From: Stenotrophobium rhamnosiphilum
GTDB lineage: Bacteria > Pseudomonadota > Gammaproteobacteria > Nevskiales > Nevskiaceae
NCBI RefSeq assembly: GCF_003052265.1
Contig: NZ_QANS01000003.1
Location: 1 to 64,000, forward strand
DNA length: 64,000 bases
Direction: 5' to 3'
Part shown: piece after piece, positions 56,400 to 64,000 of the stretch
How the letters are laid out: each line of letters opens with the position of its first letter
Position numbering within the stretch: position 1 is the first letter of the stretch
Program-made: the position numbers and the translations under genes
Notes under the pieces: model-generated
Told to the model about the DNA's origin: nothing
Seen by the model: only the letters and a program-made list of their open reading frames with translations
Database searches by the model: none

Positions 56400-56458
56400 T
56401 TGGCTACATTCAAAGTAGCCAACTGTATACCTAACTGTCAACACTGGCTAAACTAGCC
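56400..56458. promoter_or_regulatory. TetR-type operator overlapping a divergent promoter
   Basis: An 8-bp perfect inverted repeat TTGGCTAC-N7-GTAGCCAA (56400-56422) shares GGCTA/TAGCC half-sites with a second repeat GGCTA-N3-TAGCC (56446-56458) just before the tetR ATG. On the minus strand, -35 TTGACA (56436-56441) and -10 TACTTT (56412-56417), 18 bp apart, would transcribe the hydrolase gene; the first inverted repeat covers this -10. Binding there would block that promoter, and the second site may give autoregulation. Confidence 0.7.
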
Positions 56459-56460
56459 CC

Positions 56461-57114
56461 ATGAACACCCCGCAAGCTACACAACAGGACGTGGGCGGCC
56501 CAGCCAGCGGCAAGCAGCGCTTGGTCGAAGCGGCCCTGCGATTAGCTGCGCGTGACGGCACGACCCTGTCGGCAGTCGGCCTGCGCGAGATGGCCCGCGA
56601 AGCTGGCCTCAATCACAACACTTTCTATCGTCATTTTCGGAATGCCGAAGATCTCGTCGGGGCGGCCGCAGAAGAGATCGCGGCGCAATTAATGGTGGGG
56701 CTCAAAGCCGTACGCCAGAGCGCGGCACGTCATGCCGATGCAACGGTTGGCGCGGTGGAGTACTTCCTTGATTTCGTCGAAGCCAATCCAGATGTGATCG
56801 TCGTCGGCACACGTGAGTTGCACAGCTTGGCCAGTCCGATGCGAGCGGTTTTGCAGCGAGTGCTGGAAACGATTGCGCAGGAAAGCGTTGCTCAAATCAC
56901 ATCGCAGAATTTGGTAAAGCTGGAGAGTCGCGAGCAGCTTTTTCAGGTCTCGCTGGATATCACGCGGTATATGTTTTCCCACGGACTCGATTTGATTGAT
57001 CGTCCGCAGGACCGCCGCGTTATCGCAGCAAAGTTGGTGGCGCATATTCGCCGACAGTTCTTAGGCTCGATTGCAGTTCAACAGCTTGAAGCGCGCAAGC
57101 AGCTCGAGACTTAA
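56461..57114 (+). CDS. TetR family transcriptional regulator
   Basis: A 217-residue repressor. The N-terminal helix-turn-helix (about 20-65) reads GLREMAREAGLNHNTFYRHF, a classic TetR recognition helix, and a ligand-binding C-terminal half follows (about 75-217). It is divergent from the S15 hydrolase gene, whose promoter carries a matching palindrome, so it probably controls that gene and its own. The ligand is unknown. A shared bidirectional terminator with mdh follows. Confidence 0.9.
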   Translation: MNTPQATQQDVGGPASGKQRLVEAALRLAARDGTTLSAVGLREMAREAGLNHNTFYRHFRNAEDLVGAAAEEIAAQLMVGLKAVRQSAARHADATVGAVEYFLDFVEANPDVIVVGTRELHSLASPMRAVLQRVLETIAQESVAQITSQNLVKLESREQLFQVSLDITRYMFSHGLDLIDRPQDRRVIAAKLVAHIRRQFLGSIAVQQLEARKQLET

Positions 57115-57134
57115 AGCTTTCCTTCGTAAACAAG

Positions 57135-57169
57135 AAAGCCCGACCACGCTAAGCGTGGCCGGGCTTTTT
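57135..57169. terminator. Bidirectional terminator between tetR and mdh
   Basis: Arms AAAGCCCGACCACGC and GCGTGGCCGGGCTTT pair except for one A-C position on the plus strand (a G-T wobble on the minus strand). T residues follow the right arm and A residues (T on the minus strand) precede the left arm. It lies between the stops of the convergent genes. Confidence 0.88.
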
Positions 57170-57188
57170 CACATCTTGAAGCGAAGAA

Positions 57189-58166
57189 TTACTTCAGCAG
57201 TTCTTCAATCGCTGCGCGCTCTTCACGCAGTTCCTGTTCGGTAGCGTCCATCTTGCCACGCGAGAACGCGTCGACTTCAAGACCCTGCACGATTTCGTAC
57301 TTGCCATCTTTCACGGTGACTGGGTAGCCATAAACGATGCCCGGTTTGATGCCGTAGCTGCCGTCGGAAGGAATGCCCATGCTGACCCACTTGCCGTTGG
57401 TGCCCAGCGCCCAATCGCGCATGTGGTCAACTGCAGCCGAAGCTGCCGATGCTGCTGACGAAGCGCCACGTGCCTTGATGATGGCGGCGCCGCGCTGCTG
57501 CACGGTTGGGATGAAGTCGGTTTCGATCCAGTTCTGATCGACCAAGCCCTTAGCGGCCTTGCCGTTCACCAGAGTGTTGGTGATGTCTGGGTACTGCGTG
57601 GAGCTGTGGTTGCCCCAGATGATCATCTTTTCGATGTCGTTGCTGTGCGTGCCGGTCTTGCTGGCGAGCTGGCTCAGCGCGCGGTTGTGGTCGAGACGAA
57701 CCATCGCGGTGAACTGCTTAGGGTCGAGCGACTTGGCAGCCGATGCAGCGATCAGTGCGTTGGTGTTGGCAGGGTTGCCGACAACCAGAACCTTGACGTC
57801 GCGGCTAGCGTAGTCGGACAGAGCCTTGCCCTGAGGTCCGAAGATGCCACCGTTGGCGGTGAGCAGATCTTTGCGCTCCATGCCTGGGCCGCGAGGACGG
57901 GCGCCGACGAGCAGTGCGTAGTCGGTCTTGTCGAAAGCTTCTTCGAGCTTGTCGGTGGCGATAACGCCAGCAACGAGCGGGAAGGCGCAGTCATTGAGTT
58001 CCATCACAACGCCGTTGAGCGCAGGCAGAGCCGGGGTGATTTCGAGCAACTGCAGAATGACTGGCTGATCCGGGCCGAGCATGGAGCCCGAAGCGATGCG
58101 GAAAATCAGCGAGTAGGAAATCTGGCCTGCGGCACCAGTGATGGTGACGCGAACGGGCTTCTTCAT
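57189..58166 (-). CDS. mdh: Malate dehydrogenase
   Basis: A 325-residue NAD-dependent TCA-cycle enzyme. The start at 58166 ([20 protein letters not shown]) gives the family N-terminus with the GAAGQI NAD-binding loop; the frame runs 25 codons further upstream without similarity. [19 protein letters not shown] contains the mobile active-site loop arginines, [11 protein letters not shown] the Asn, [14 protein letters not shown] the Asp-His relay and [10 protein letters not shown] the catalytic His. This type (about 325 residues) is typical of xanthomonads, betaproteobacteria and actinobacteria rather than of enteric Mdh. Confidence 0.97.
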   Translation of the reverse strand: MKKPVRVTITGAAGQISYSLIFRIASGSMLGPDQPVILQLLEITPALPALNGVVMELNDCAFPLVAGVIATDKLEEAFDKTDYALLVGARPRGPGMERKDLLTANGGIFGPQGKALSDYASRDVKVLVVGNPANTNALIAASAAKSLDPKQFTAMVRLDHNRALSQLASKTGTHSNDIEKMIIWGNHSSTQYPDITNTLVNGKAAKGLVDQNWIETDFIPTVQQRGAAIIKARGASSAASAASAAVDHMRDWALGTNGKWVSMGIPSDGSYGIKPGIVYGYPVTVKDGKYEIVQGLEVDAFSRGKMDATEQELREERAAIEELLK

Positions 58167-58280
58167 GAGGGCGCTCCTGAGCGAAATCTTGGGGGATAAA
58201 TTGCGCGCGGGAGAATACTTTATTGCGCCCCCTTCATCCACTCGTACGCAGACAAGAAAGTGCCAATAGACTACTAACTA

Positions 58281-58298
58281 TAATATTTGTAAATATTA
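58281..58298. repeat. Perfect AT inverted repeat upstream of mdh
   Basis: TAATATTT-GT-AAATATTA, 8-bp perfect arms with no G or C, about 115 bp upstream of the mdh start and in an AT-rich island. It could be a regulator-binding palindrome; no family is recognised. Confidence 0.45.
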
Positions 58299-58343
58299 AA
58301 TCTCAATTGATCTGCCACTACGGACGTCGCTGGCGGGGAACGC

Positions 58344-58664
58344 CTAGACCTTTGTCACAGAGTCCGTCCCTTTTGCGGCACGCGGAGCGCGCAAATGCAG
58401 TGCGCGCAACTTCCGGCGGCGAGAAGCCAACGTGTGCTCAGACTGGCGAACCATGACGCGAAATACAGCCGTCGTCGCCGCAGCCACCATCAGCAAGGCC
58501 AGCGCGATGAATCTGTAGCCATGCGGGTCTTCGATTTTGATTGCCGAAAAAACTGCAGCGAGAAATACGAGGCCTGACGCCCAAAGCGGCGTCGCAAGCA
58601 ACAAGGCGTGCAACACATCGGGATGCGCATGGTCCTGCTTGCTCTGGATCGAAATGTGATTCAT
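58344..58664 (-). CDS. Small two-helix membrane protein, paralogue 1
   Basis: A 106-residue protein starting at 58664 (MNHISIQSKQDHAHPD) with GGAGG 6 bases upstream. Two hydrophobic segments (about 17-40 and 50-73) are followed by a basic tail (RQSEHTLASRRRKLRALHLR). The N-terminal half shares the pattern PDVxxAxxLxTPLWAxG with the next gene upstream at 58884, so the two are tandem paralogues. Function is unknown. Confidence 0.7.
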   Translation of the reverse strand: MNHISIQSKQDHAHPDVLHALLLATPLWASGLVFLAAVFSAIKIEDPHGYRFIALALLMVAAATTAVFRVMVRQSEHTLASRRRKLRALHLRAPRAAKGTDSVTKV

Positions 58665-58883
58665 GACGGCCTCCGCTAAAACGCTACAACACTTGCGATC
58701 AAACATACGCAGTCGCTCTCACGAAAAACGGCGCAGCAGGCAGGCGCGGGGAACAAGCAGATTAGCGGTCAGGCTCGTTATCCATCAGCAAAAAAAGACC
58801 AGCGCTGTGAGCGCCGATAGTTGAACTTAGGATTTAACGGGCGCAGAAAATGCGCGCCAGCTGCGCTGTTTTTTGAACGCGTT

Positions 58884-59126
58884 TTAAGTGCGCCGCAAGT
58901 TACCAGCCATCACTCGCAGCGCAGCCATAGTGGCCAACACGATGTTGAGAAGAGACAACGCTACGAATAGCGGGCCCTCCCAAGGTCCAACATCGCCCGT
59001 CAAAAAAATGACGGCGAGCAGCATCCAACCAGTGGCCCACAGTGGTGTAGAAAGAATGACTGCTTGAACAACATCAGGCCGTTTTTTATTTTGCTGGCTC
59101 TGAAAATTAAAGTACGAAATAACCAT
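58884..59126 (-). CDS. Small two-helix membrane protein, paralogue 2
   Basis: An 80-residue protein (MVISYFNFQSQQNKKRPD...) with PDVVQAVILSTPLWATGWML and a second hydrophobic segment PLFVALSLLNIVLATMAAL. The text parallels paralogue 1 (PDVLHALLLATPLWASGLVF), supporting a duplication. The start at 59126 is directly preceded by a GGGGGG run, which is too close for an ideal Shine-Dalgarno; an upstream start up to 59273 is possible but has no matching similarity. The basic tail of paralogue 1 is missing here. Confidence 0.65.
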   Translation of the reverse strand: MVISYFNFQSQQNKKRPDVVQAVILSTPLWATGWMLLAVIFLTGDVGPWEGPLFVALSLLNIVLATMAALRVMAGNLRRT

Positions 59127-59275
59127 CCCCCCGGTGGTAATCCATGTGCAGAATCTAACATGCCGTACGCTAACTGCCACCACCACGAGCTGTACGCTTT
59201 TTGCGCCGCCAACGGTGAGGCCGTTTCGGCAGACGCGCACAGATAAAATATTTGCACCGCGTGAATGTCCCATCC

Positions 59276-59305
59276 AAAAAATCGGCCCGCACTAGGCGGG
59301 CCGAT
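59276..59305 (-). terminator. Intrinsic terminator of the His-rich protein gene
   Basis: A 10-bp perfect stem (ATCGGCCCGC / GCGGGCCGAT) with loop ACTAG is followed on the minus strand by TTTTTT. It lies about 30 bases beyond the stop codon. Confidence 0.93.
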
Positions 59306-59335
59306 GTTGATGCAAACACTGGACTAATCAATCAA

Positions 59336-59773
59336 TTAGTGATGGTCTCGGTCTTTGTCATGTCCGCGACCTTTTCCGTTTCCATGACCTTTGCCGCGAT
59401 GATCGCCACGATCATGGTCATGGCCACGGTCGTGGTGACCACCGCCATGGTGTTCGTTGTAGTACGGCACATACTGCTGGCTGTACCAACTGTCGCGAAC
59501 GAAATAAACCGGTCTGCCGCATGCGTTGTAAGCGCCGCAATGTTTGCGCCAGTGTTTAGCATGGCCGGGTGGAACGCGCAGATAAATTGGCGAGCCAATC
59601 ACAGTCCGTTCAATCACTCGCGGCTCTGCATAAATCACCTGAGGTCTCGGCGCACTACCGACGTCAATCTGTCCGTAAAAACCGGGCTGACCAACGCTCA
59701 CCGATACGCCAACCTGAGCAAATGCTGGAACTGCAGCTACAGCCAGTACAGCAGCAAATAAAATCCTTTTCAT
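59336..59773 (-). CDS. Secreted His/Gly-rich protein
   Basis: A 145-residue protein. The start at 59773 gives a signal peptide (MKRILFAAVLAVAAVPAFAQ). The mature part begins with a strand-rich segment (VGVSVSVGQPGFYGQIDVG, then YAEPRVIERTVIGSPIYLRV), then a Cys-containing segment with a paired HCGAYNACGRPVYFVRDSWY. The C-terminal 38 residues are a His/Gly/Asp/Lys run (HHGGGHHDRGHDHDRGDHRG and on) that could bind metal ions. It resembles small envelope proteins often annotated as hypothetical in gammaproteobacteria. The frame is open up to 59905, but that part lacks a signal. Confidence 0.75.
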   Translation of the reverse strand: MKRILFAAVLAVAAVPAFAQVGVSVSVGQPGFYGQIDVGSAPRPQVIYAEPRVIERTVIGSPIYLRVPPGHAKHWRKHCGAYNACGRPVYFVRDSWYSQQYVPYYNEHHGGGHHDRGHDHDRGDHRGKGHGNGKGRGHDKDRDHH

Positions 59774-59903
59774 GTGAACGTCTCCTAAAATTTTGTACTT
59801 CCGCCGATTCATTCCGGCATGAGCGCAGATTACGTTAGCGTCCTGAACCCAAGGTGAACGCAGGCAAAGTGAGTTCGAATCAAGAAAGTTAAGTTGCGTA
59901 TAC

Positions 59904-59931
59904 ACAAATGCCGGCGTGTGCCGGCATTTGT
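59904..59931 (-). terminator. Terminator hairpin after the ybbP-like gene
   Basis: A 12-bp perfect stem (ACAAATGCCGGC / GCCGGCATTTGT) with loop GTGT lies about 26 bases past the permease stop on the minus strand, followed by TGTA. Confidence 0.8.
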
Positions 59932-59956
59932 ATAAACAAGCTTTTAAGTCACTTTT

Positions 59957-62437
59957 TCAAGCTTGTTGAAGCACGATCGTAGGGGGCGTGCGCAATACGC
60001 GACGCAAAGATATCCAACCAAGCAAAGTAACAATCGCGCATCCTGTCAGCGCGCCCGCAAGCCAGATCAGGGGCCGTGGTCCGTAAGGAATATTGAACAT
60101 ATTTACCGCCAGCACCCAGGCAATGACTTGTGCAGCGAGTGCAGACACGGCACCCGCCAACAAACCCAACACTGCGTATTCAGCCAGCAAGCCTCGCGTG
60201 ATCACACGCGAGCTCGCGCCAAGTGCACGCAAGAGGCCTGTCTCACGCACGCGTTCACTACGCGTGCTCTCAATCGCCGCAAGCAACACCGTCAGACCTG
60301 CCGCGAGTGCAAATAAGAAAATAAATTCCACCGCATTGATGATGCGATCCATGATGCCGCGCACTTGCGCCATCGCTGCGCCAATATCCAGTGGCGTCAC
60401 ATTTGGAAAGGCTGTGATCAATTCGCGTAGCACCTGATTCTTGCCGGCTGGAAGATAGAAACTGGTGATCCACTGTTGTGGCACCCCATCCAGCACGCCA
60501 CTTGGTGTCAGCAAAAAGAAATTGGGTTTGAAACTATCCCAGCGAACGATGCGTGTACTGCGCACAGTGAATTCAACCGGCGTGCCGGCGAAATCCAGCG
60601 TGACGCGATCACCCAGTTTTACTTTCAGCCGTTCAAACGCGTACTTGTCTAGCGATAACCACTTTTGTCCATGACCTGTAGCGCCCCACCATTCGCCGCT
60701 CGTGAGTTTGTTGTCTGGACGCAGAATGTCTGTAGACGACAAATTGAAATCGCGATTGATCCAGCGCTGCGTTTCCGGATCATCGAAATCATTTGCAGTC
60801 ACTGACTTTCCATTGATCGCCGCGAGACGGCCGCGTGCCATCGGCATGATTTCAAGATCGGGATATCCGCGTTCATCAAAGAATTTCTTTAGCGCCGGCA
60901 ATTGCTCAGTTTGAATATTGATCAGGAACTGATTCGGCGTATCCGCAGGTAACTGCGAACGCCAGGTCACTAATAAATCCTGACGCACAACGGTAATCAG
61001 CAGCAGCGCATGCAGCGCCATGCCGAGTGCCACTGCCTGCGCAACCGTGGCGCCGCGACGCCGCGAGATATTGCCCAAACCAAAACGCCAAGAAGCTCCG
61101 ACCGTTTGTTTGAGTGGCTTGAGCGTGCGCACCAGGAGCCATGCCAAGGCTGCGAGCGTTGTCAAAGTCGCGAACGTGCCGCCGAGTACATACAACGCGA
61201 GCTTTGCTTCGCCAGTTTGCAGCCAGAGCAACGCGCCGACCGTCAGCATGGCGGCAAATGAAACCCAGCGCGTCATGCCACTGTCACTGAGATCTCTTTG
61301 GAATACACGAATCGGCGTAACGCGCCGCGCTTGCAGAATTGGCGGCACCGCAAATCCGAGCAACATCAACAGACCCAAGCCCCAGGCATAGAACAACGGC
61401 GTCAGTGATACCGCAGGCAAATCGAGCATCAACACACTCGATAACAAATTGGCGATCACACTTTGCGCCGCCCAGCCTATTGCCGCGCCGACGATTCCTG
61501 CAGCCAGACCCAGCAGCAAAAGATTCAATATCAACGCCATGCCTAAAAAGTTCTGACGTGCGCCGAGGCATTTGAGCAAAGCAATTTCGTCACGCAATTT
61601 TGTGCCGTGCTGGTGTGCGCTTAGGGCAATCGCTGCAGCGGCAAGCAAAGTCGCAGCAAGCACCGCGATATCCAGAAATTGCCCAGCACGATTAATCGCG
61701 TTACGAACTTCAGGCCGGGCATCTTGAGGCGATACGCGTTTCACGCCTTTAGGCAAAGTGAACGCGTTCAACACTTCGCGCTGCGTGTCATTGCCTACTG
61801 CCATTAGCGCGTACTGCGCACGCGAGCCGGGGCCTAGCAATTGACTTGCAGGAAGATCATCTGCATTCATCAGAAAACGCGGCGCAAGATCCATGAAGCC
61901 GCCGCCGCGATCTGGCTCACTATCAACGATCGCACTCACGCGGAACTTACTGGCTCCGGCTTGTACAACAGCACCTGACTTAAGGCCCAGCGCAGTCCAC
62001 AGTTTGAGATCAACCCAAGCTTCTCCGCGTGGCGGCGTGCCTTCCGCCGATCGCACAACGCCAAACGGTTGATCCGTAATACGCAGAACACCGCGCAAGG
62101 GGTAGTTGCCACTCACCGCTTTAACCGATGCGAGCGTTGTTGCATCACCATTCAGCACAACGCTAGGGAACTGCATCGCCTGTGCGGCTGCAGTTGCATT
62201 CGCATTCACGAACTTCGTTACATCCGCCGTAAACGGATCGCGTGATGTGAAGATCAGATCGGCGCCCATCGTGTCGCCGGACTGATTCACTAATGCAGTG
62301 CGCACACGCTGTGAGAACAAACCAACTGCGGAGACTGCAGCGACGGCAACAACCAAGGCTAGTGCCATAATCACCAGCTCACCTGATCGCCAGCTGCGGC
62401 GCAAACGACGAATCGCAAACTTCAGCGCGGCGATCAC
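59957..62437 (-). CDS. ybbP: FtsX-type ABC permease (YbbP-like)
   Basis: An 826-residue inner-membrane protein of the MacB/FtsX/LolC-E permease superfamily. It starts with an N-terminal helix (LVIMALALVVAVAAVSAVGL) and a large periplasmic domain (about 60-260), followed by FtsX-like helices (ILAATLLAAAAIALSAH... and a second FtsX repeat at the C-terminus, ESTRSERVRETGLLRALGAS, EYAVLGLLAGAVSALAA). Such two-repeat permeases work with a YbbA/LolD-type ATPase. The substrate is unknown; E. coli YbbAP is linked to lipid or hydrophobic-compound release. The ATPase gene is upstream at a 24-bp interval. Confidence 0.9.
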   Translation of the reverse strand: MIAALKFAIRRLRRSWRSGELVIMALALVVAVAAVSAVGLFSQRVRTALVNQSGDTMGADLIFTSRDPFTADVTKFVNANATAAAQAMQFPSVVLNGDATTLASVKAVSGNYPLRGVLRITDQPFGVVRSAEGTPPRGEAWVDLKLWTALGLKSGAVVQAGASKFRVSAIVDSEPDRGGGFMDLAPRFLMNADDLPASQLLGPGSRAQYALMAVGNDTQREVLNAFTLPKGVKRVSPQDARPEVRNAINRAGQFLDIAVLAATLLAAAAIALSAHQHGTKLRDEIALLKCLGARQNFLGMALILNLLLLGLAAGIVGAAIGWAAQSVIANLLSSVLMLDLPAVSLTPLFYAWGLGLLMLLGFAVPPILQARRVTPIRVFQRDLSDSGMTRWVSFAAMLTVGALLWLQTGEAKLALYVLGGTFATLTTLAALAWLLVRTLKPLKQTVGASWRFGLGNISRRRGATVAQAVALGMALHALLLITVVRQDLLVTWRSQLPADTPNQFLINIQTEQLPALKKFFDERGYPDLEIMPMARGRLAAINGKSVTANDFDDPETQRWINRDFNLSSTDILRPDNKLTSGEWWGATGHGQKWLSLDKYAFERLKVKLGDRVTLDFAGTPVEFTVRSTRIVRWDSFKPNFFLLTPSGVLDGVPQQWITSFYLPAGKNQVLRELITAFPNVTPLDIGAAMAQVRGIMDRIINAVEFIFLFALAAGLTVLLAAIESTRSERVRETGLLRALGASSRVITRGLLAEYAVLGLLAGAVSALAAQVIAWVLAVNMFNIPYGPRPLIWLAGALTGCAIVTLLGWISLRRVLRTPPTIVLQQA

Positions 62438-62461
62438 AGCATCACTCCCAACAACACACGC

Positions 62462-63130
62462 TTACTCATACAAGCGACCCTGACGGAGCGTGACGGTGCG
62501 CTGACAACGTACTGCGAGTGCGGTGTCGTGCGTCACCAGAATCAATGTGGCGCTACTGCCGCGATTGAGTTCAAACAACAGATCGATGATGCGTGCGCCG
62601 GTCGCCGTGTCGAGATTGCCGGTAGGCTCATCGGCAAAAAGAATTTTGGGCTCACCCGCAAACGCACGCGCAATGGCAACGCGTTGCTGCTCGCCGCCAG
62701 ATAACTGATAGGGATAGTGCGTTAAACGTTTGCCGAGACCCACTTGCTCCAGTGCTGCACGAGCGCGATCGCTAGCATCTGCGCGACCTGCAAGCTCCGC
62801 AGGCAACATCACGTTCTCCAGCGCAGTGAATCCAGCCAGCAGCTGAAAAGACTGAAACACGAAACCAACGCGGCCAGCCCGCAACGCGGCACGCGCATCT
62901 TCGTTCATGCCATTGAGCGTCTGCCCGGCGAGGGCAATTTCACCGCTGCTCGGTAGATCAAGCCCGGCAAGCAAAGACAGCAAAGTGGTTTTGCCGGAGC
63001 CGCTGGCGCCGACGATGGCGAGCGATTCACCCGCCGCAACTTTCAGATCAACTCCATCCAATATCGTCAGCGGTTCGCTGCCACTGGTAATCTGTTTGCT
63101 CACTTTTCTGGCAACGACGGCGTCTGACAT
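62462..63130 (-). CDS. ybbA: ABC transporter ATPase (YbbA/LolD-like)
   Basis: A 222-residue ATPase: Walker A GASGSGKTTLLSLLAGLD (about 40-58), Q-loop FQSFQLLAGFTALENV, signature LSGGEQQRVAIARA and Walker B ILFADEPTGNLD. The D-loop and the H-loop (LVTHDTALA) are intact. It pairs with the adjacent FtsX-type permease. It is divergent from tesA, and the two start codons overlap: its ATG occupies 63128-63130 on the minus strand and the tesA ATG 63129-63131. Confidence 0.93.
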   Translation of the reverse strand: MSDAVVARKVSKQITSGSEPLTILDGVDLKVAAGESLAIVGASGSGKTTLLSLLAGLDLPSSGEIALAGQTLNGMNEDARAALRAGRVGFVFQSFQLLAGFTALENVMLPAELAGRADASDRARAALEQVGLGKRLTHYPYQLSGGEQQRVAIARAFAGEPKILFADEPTGNLDTATGARIIDLLFELNRGSSATLILVTHDTALAVRCQRTVTLRQGRLYE

Positions 63131-63755
63131 GTTTGCTCGGCTCTTGAGATTGAATGTTTTTTTAGGCTGCTTATTGTTTTGCCTGACCGCATCAGCGGCG
63201 GCACCGCCGACGATTCTGGTACTCGGCGACAGCCTCAGCGCAGCCTATGGCATCAGTATTGACCGCGGCTGGGTCGCTTTGTTGCGCGAACGTTTGGCGC
63301 AGGCAGGCTACCCGCACCGCGTGGTCAACGCCAGCATCAGCGGCGAGACCACCAGCGGTGGACTGCAACGTCTGCCCGCAGCGCTGGAGACGCATCGCCC
63401 AAAGATTGTGCTGATTGAACTTGGCGGCAACGATGGCCTGCGTGCGCAACCGCTGAAACTGATGCGCGCCAATCTCGAAGCGATGGCGAAGCTCAGCAAA
63501 GCGCAGCAAGCTCAACCGGTGATTTTTGAAATGCGGATTCCGGCCAATTACGGCGCAACTTATGCCGATGGATTTCACGCTACGTTTGGCGAAGTCGCGA
63601 AAAGCGCGAAGTTGCCGATGGTGCCGTTCTGGCTCAACGCCATCGCAACCGACCCTAAAGCGTTTCAGGACGATGGCATCCATCCAAACGAAGTGGTGCA
63701 AGCAAAACTGCTCGATGCAGTCTGGCCGACATTGAAACCGCTTCTAAAGAAATAA
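63129..63755 (+). CDS. tesA: GDSL arylesterase/thioesterase I (TesA)
   Basis: A 208-residue periplasmic SGNH hydrolase (thioesterase I/lysophospholipase L1). The signal peptide is LNVFLGCLLFCLTASAA. All four blocks are present: GDSLSAAYG (block I, catalytic Ser), SISGETTSGG (II), ELGGNDGLR (III) and DGIHPN (V, catalytic Asp and His). The frame is open from 62907, but the family begins at 63129. It is divergent from ybbA as in E. coli, with overlapping start codons. A terminator follows. Confidence 0.95.
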   Translation: MFARLLRLNVFLGCLLFCLTASAAAPPTILVLGDSLSAAYGISIDRGWVALLRERLAQAGYPHRVVNASISGETTSGGLQRLPAALETHRPKIVLIELGGNDGLRAQPLKLMRANLEAMAKLSKAQQAQPVIFEMRIPANYGATYADGFHATFGEVAKSAKLPMVPFWLNAIATDPKAFQDDGIHPNEVVQAKLLDAVWPTLKPLLKK

Positions 63756-63760
63756 AAAGG

Positions 63761-63782
63761 CCCGCCAATCGGCGGGTTTTTT
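63761..63782 (+). terminator. Intrinsic terminator of tesA
   Basis: A 6-bp GC stem (CCCGCC/GGCGGG, loop AATC) followed by six T residues, 5 bases after the tesA stop codon. Confidence 0.88.
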
Positions 63783-63984
63783 AATTGTGAAGCGACGACA
63801 AGAAATACAAAATCACTGCATCCCATGTTCGAGAAGTCACGTATCAGTAAATAGATCCTGATATCGAAATTCCGATTTAGTCAGAATGTTATTAAGTAAA
63901 CATTAAATTAACTATGATTAATATATTGGCACATGCCATTGGCCTATCCTGCAAGGAGCGGATCCATAAGATTGGGAGCTGCGC

Positions 63985-64000
63985 ATGAAGATCGCAGTGA
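63985..64000 (+). CDS. Start of a further gene, cut by the window edge
   Basis: ATG at 63985 opens five codons (MKIAV) before the window ends. GGGAG lies 7 bases upstream, and 200 bp of AT-rich non-coding DNA precedes it, as expected for a promoter region. The product cannot be named from five codons. Confidence 0.5.

Noticed and set aside
56378-56422. Longer N-terminus of the S15 hydrolase (start at 56422)
   Set aside because: It would overlap the predicted promoter -10 and the TetR palindrome; the Met at 56377 already gives a lipoprotein signal.
63926-63945. TGGCAC followed by TTGG near 63927, resembling a sigma54 promoter
   Set aside because: The spacing and the -12 element do not fit the GG-N10-GC rule.

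Overview
This 64 kb window is a chromosomal segment of a moderately GC-rich Gram-negative bacterium. The gene content points to a gammaproteobacterium on the Xanthomonadales/Nevskiales side; that placement is an inference. It rests on def-fmt-rsmB and trkA/trkH, topA with a lysine-rich tail instead of zinc fingers, a 325-residue malate dehydrogenase of the xanthomonad/betaproteobacterial kind, ybbA-ybbP divergent from tesA, outer-membrane assembly genes (tamA/tamB, lptM, an OmpA-family protein), and a C-rich small RNA candidate directly after polA. I found no tRNA, rRNA, CRISPR array, insertion sequence or prophage.

Layout. 1-396 is non-coding and made of consecutive hairpin repeats. 397-5237 holds a GYF/membrane protein, NADH dehydrogenase II, EcsC, an NRDE protein and a pteridine-reductase-like SDR. 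5294-7408 encodes UppP and an OmpA-family porin-like protein. 7471-11496 holds cca-slt (overlapping) and a TauE-type transporter. 11764-19158 is mostly one-directional on the minus strand: dprA, an NTF2-like gene, smg, topA, tsaC/sua5, hemF and oxyR, with ATGA overlaps between tsaC, hemF and oxyR. Next to it lie a LysM protein and the divergent def-fmt-rsmB operon. 23253-33091 is an opposite-strand block separating rsmB from trkA: a DUF2799-type lipoprotein and a gene for a lipoprotein of about 3,011 residues with two neutral-ceramidase-like modules. trkA-trkH follows, then small envelope proteins, ttcA, a DsbA/HCCA-isomerase-like protein, a TraB/GumN-VOC fusion, a convergent diguanylate cyclase, tamA-tamB, an esterase, and lptM-lysA-polA.

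After polA there is a gene-free stretch of about 520 bp. It holds a predicted sigma70 promoter, a C-rich three-hairpin sRNA of about 115 nt ending in an intrinsic terminator, and three 49-bp repeat units. Then come an S15-family hydrolase lipoprotein divergent from a TetR regulator, mdh, two paralogous small membrane proteins, a His-rich secreted protein, the ybbA-ybbP ABC system sharing start-codon bases with tesA, and the first codons of a further gene at the right edge.

The most noteworthy items are the polA-linked C-rich-loop sRNA, the giant tandem ceramidase-like lipoprotein at the rsmB/trkA junction, a 20-codon ORF coupled by ATGA to trkA, the TraB/GumN-VOC fusion, a TetR operator/promoter layout, and two families of intergenic repeats.
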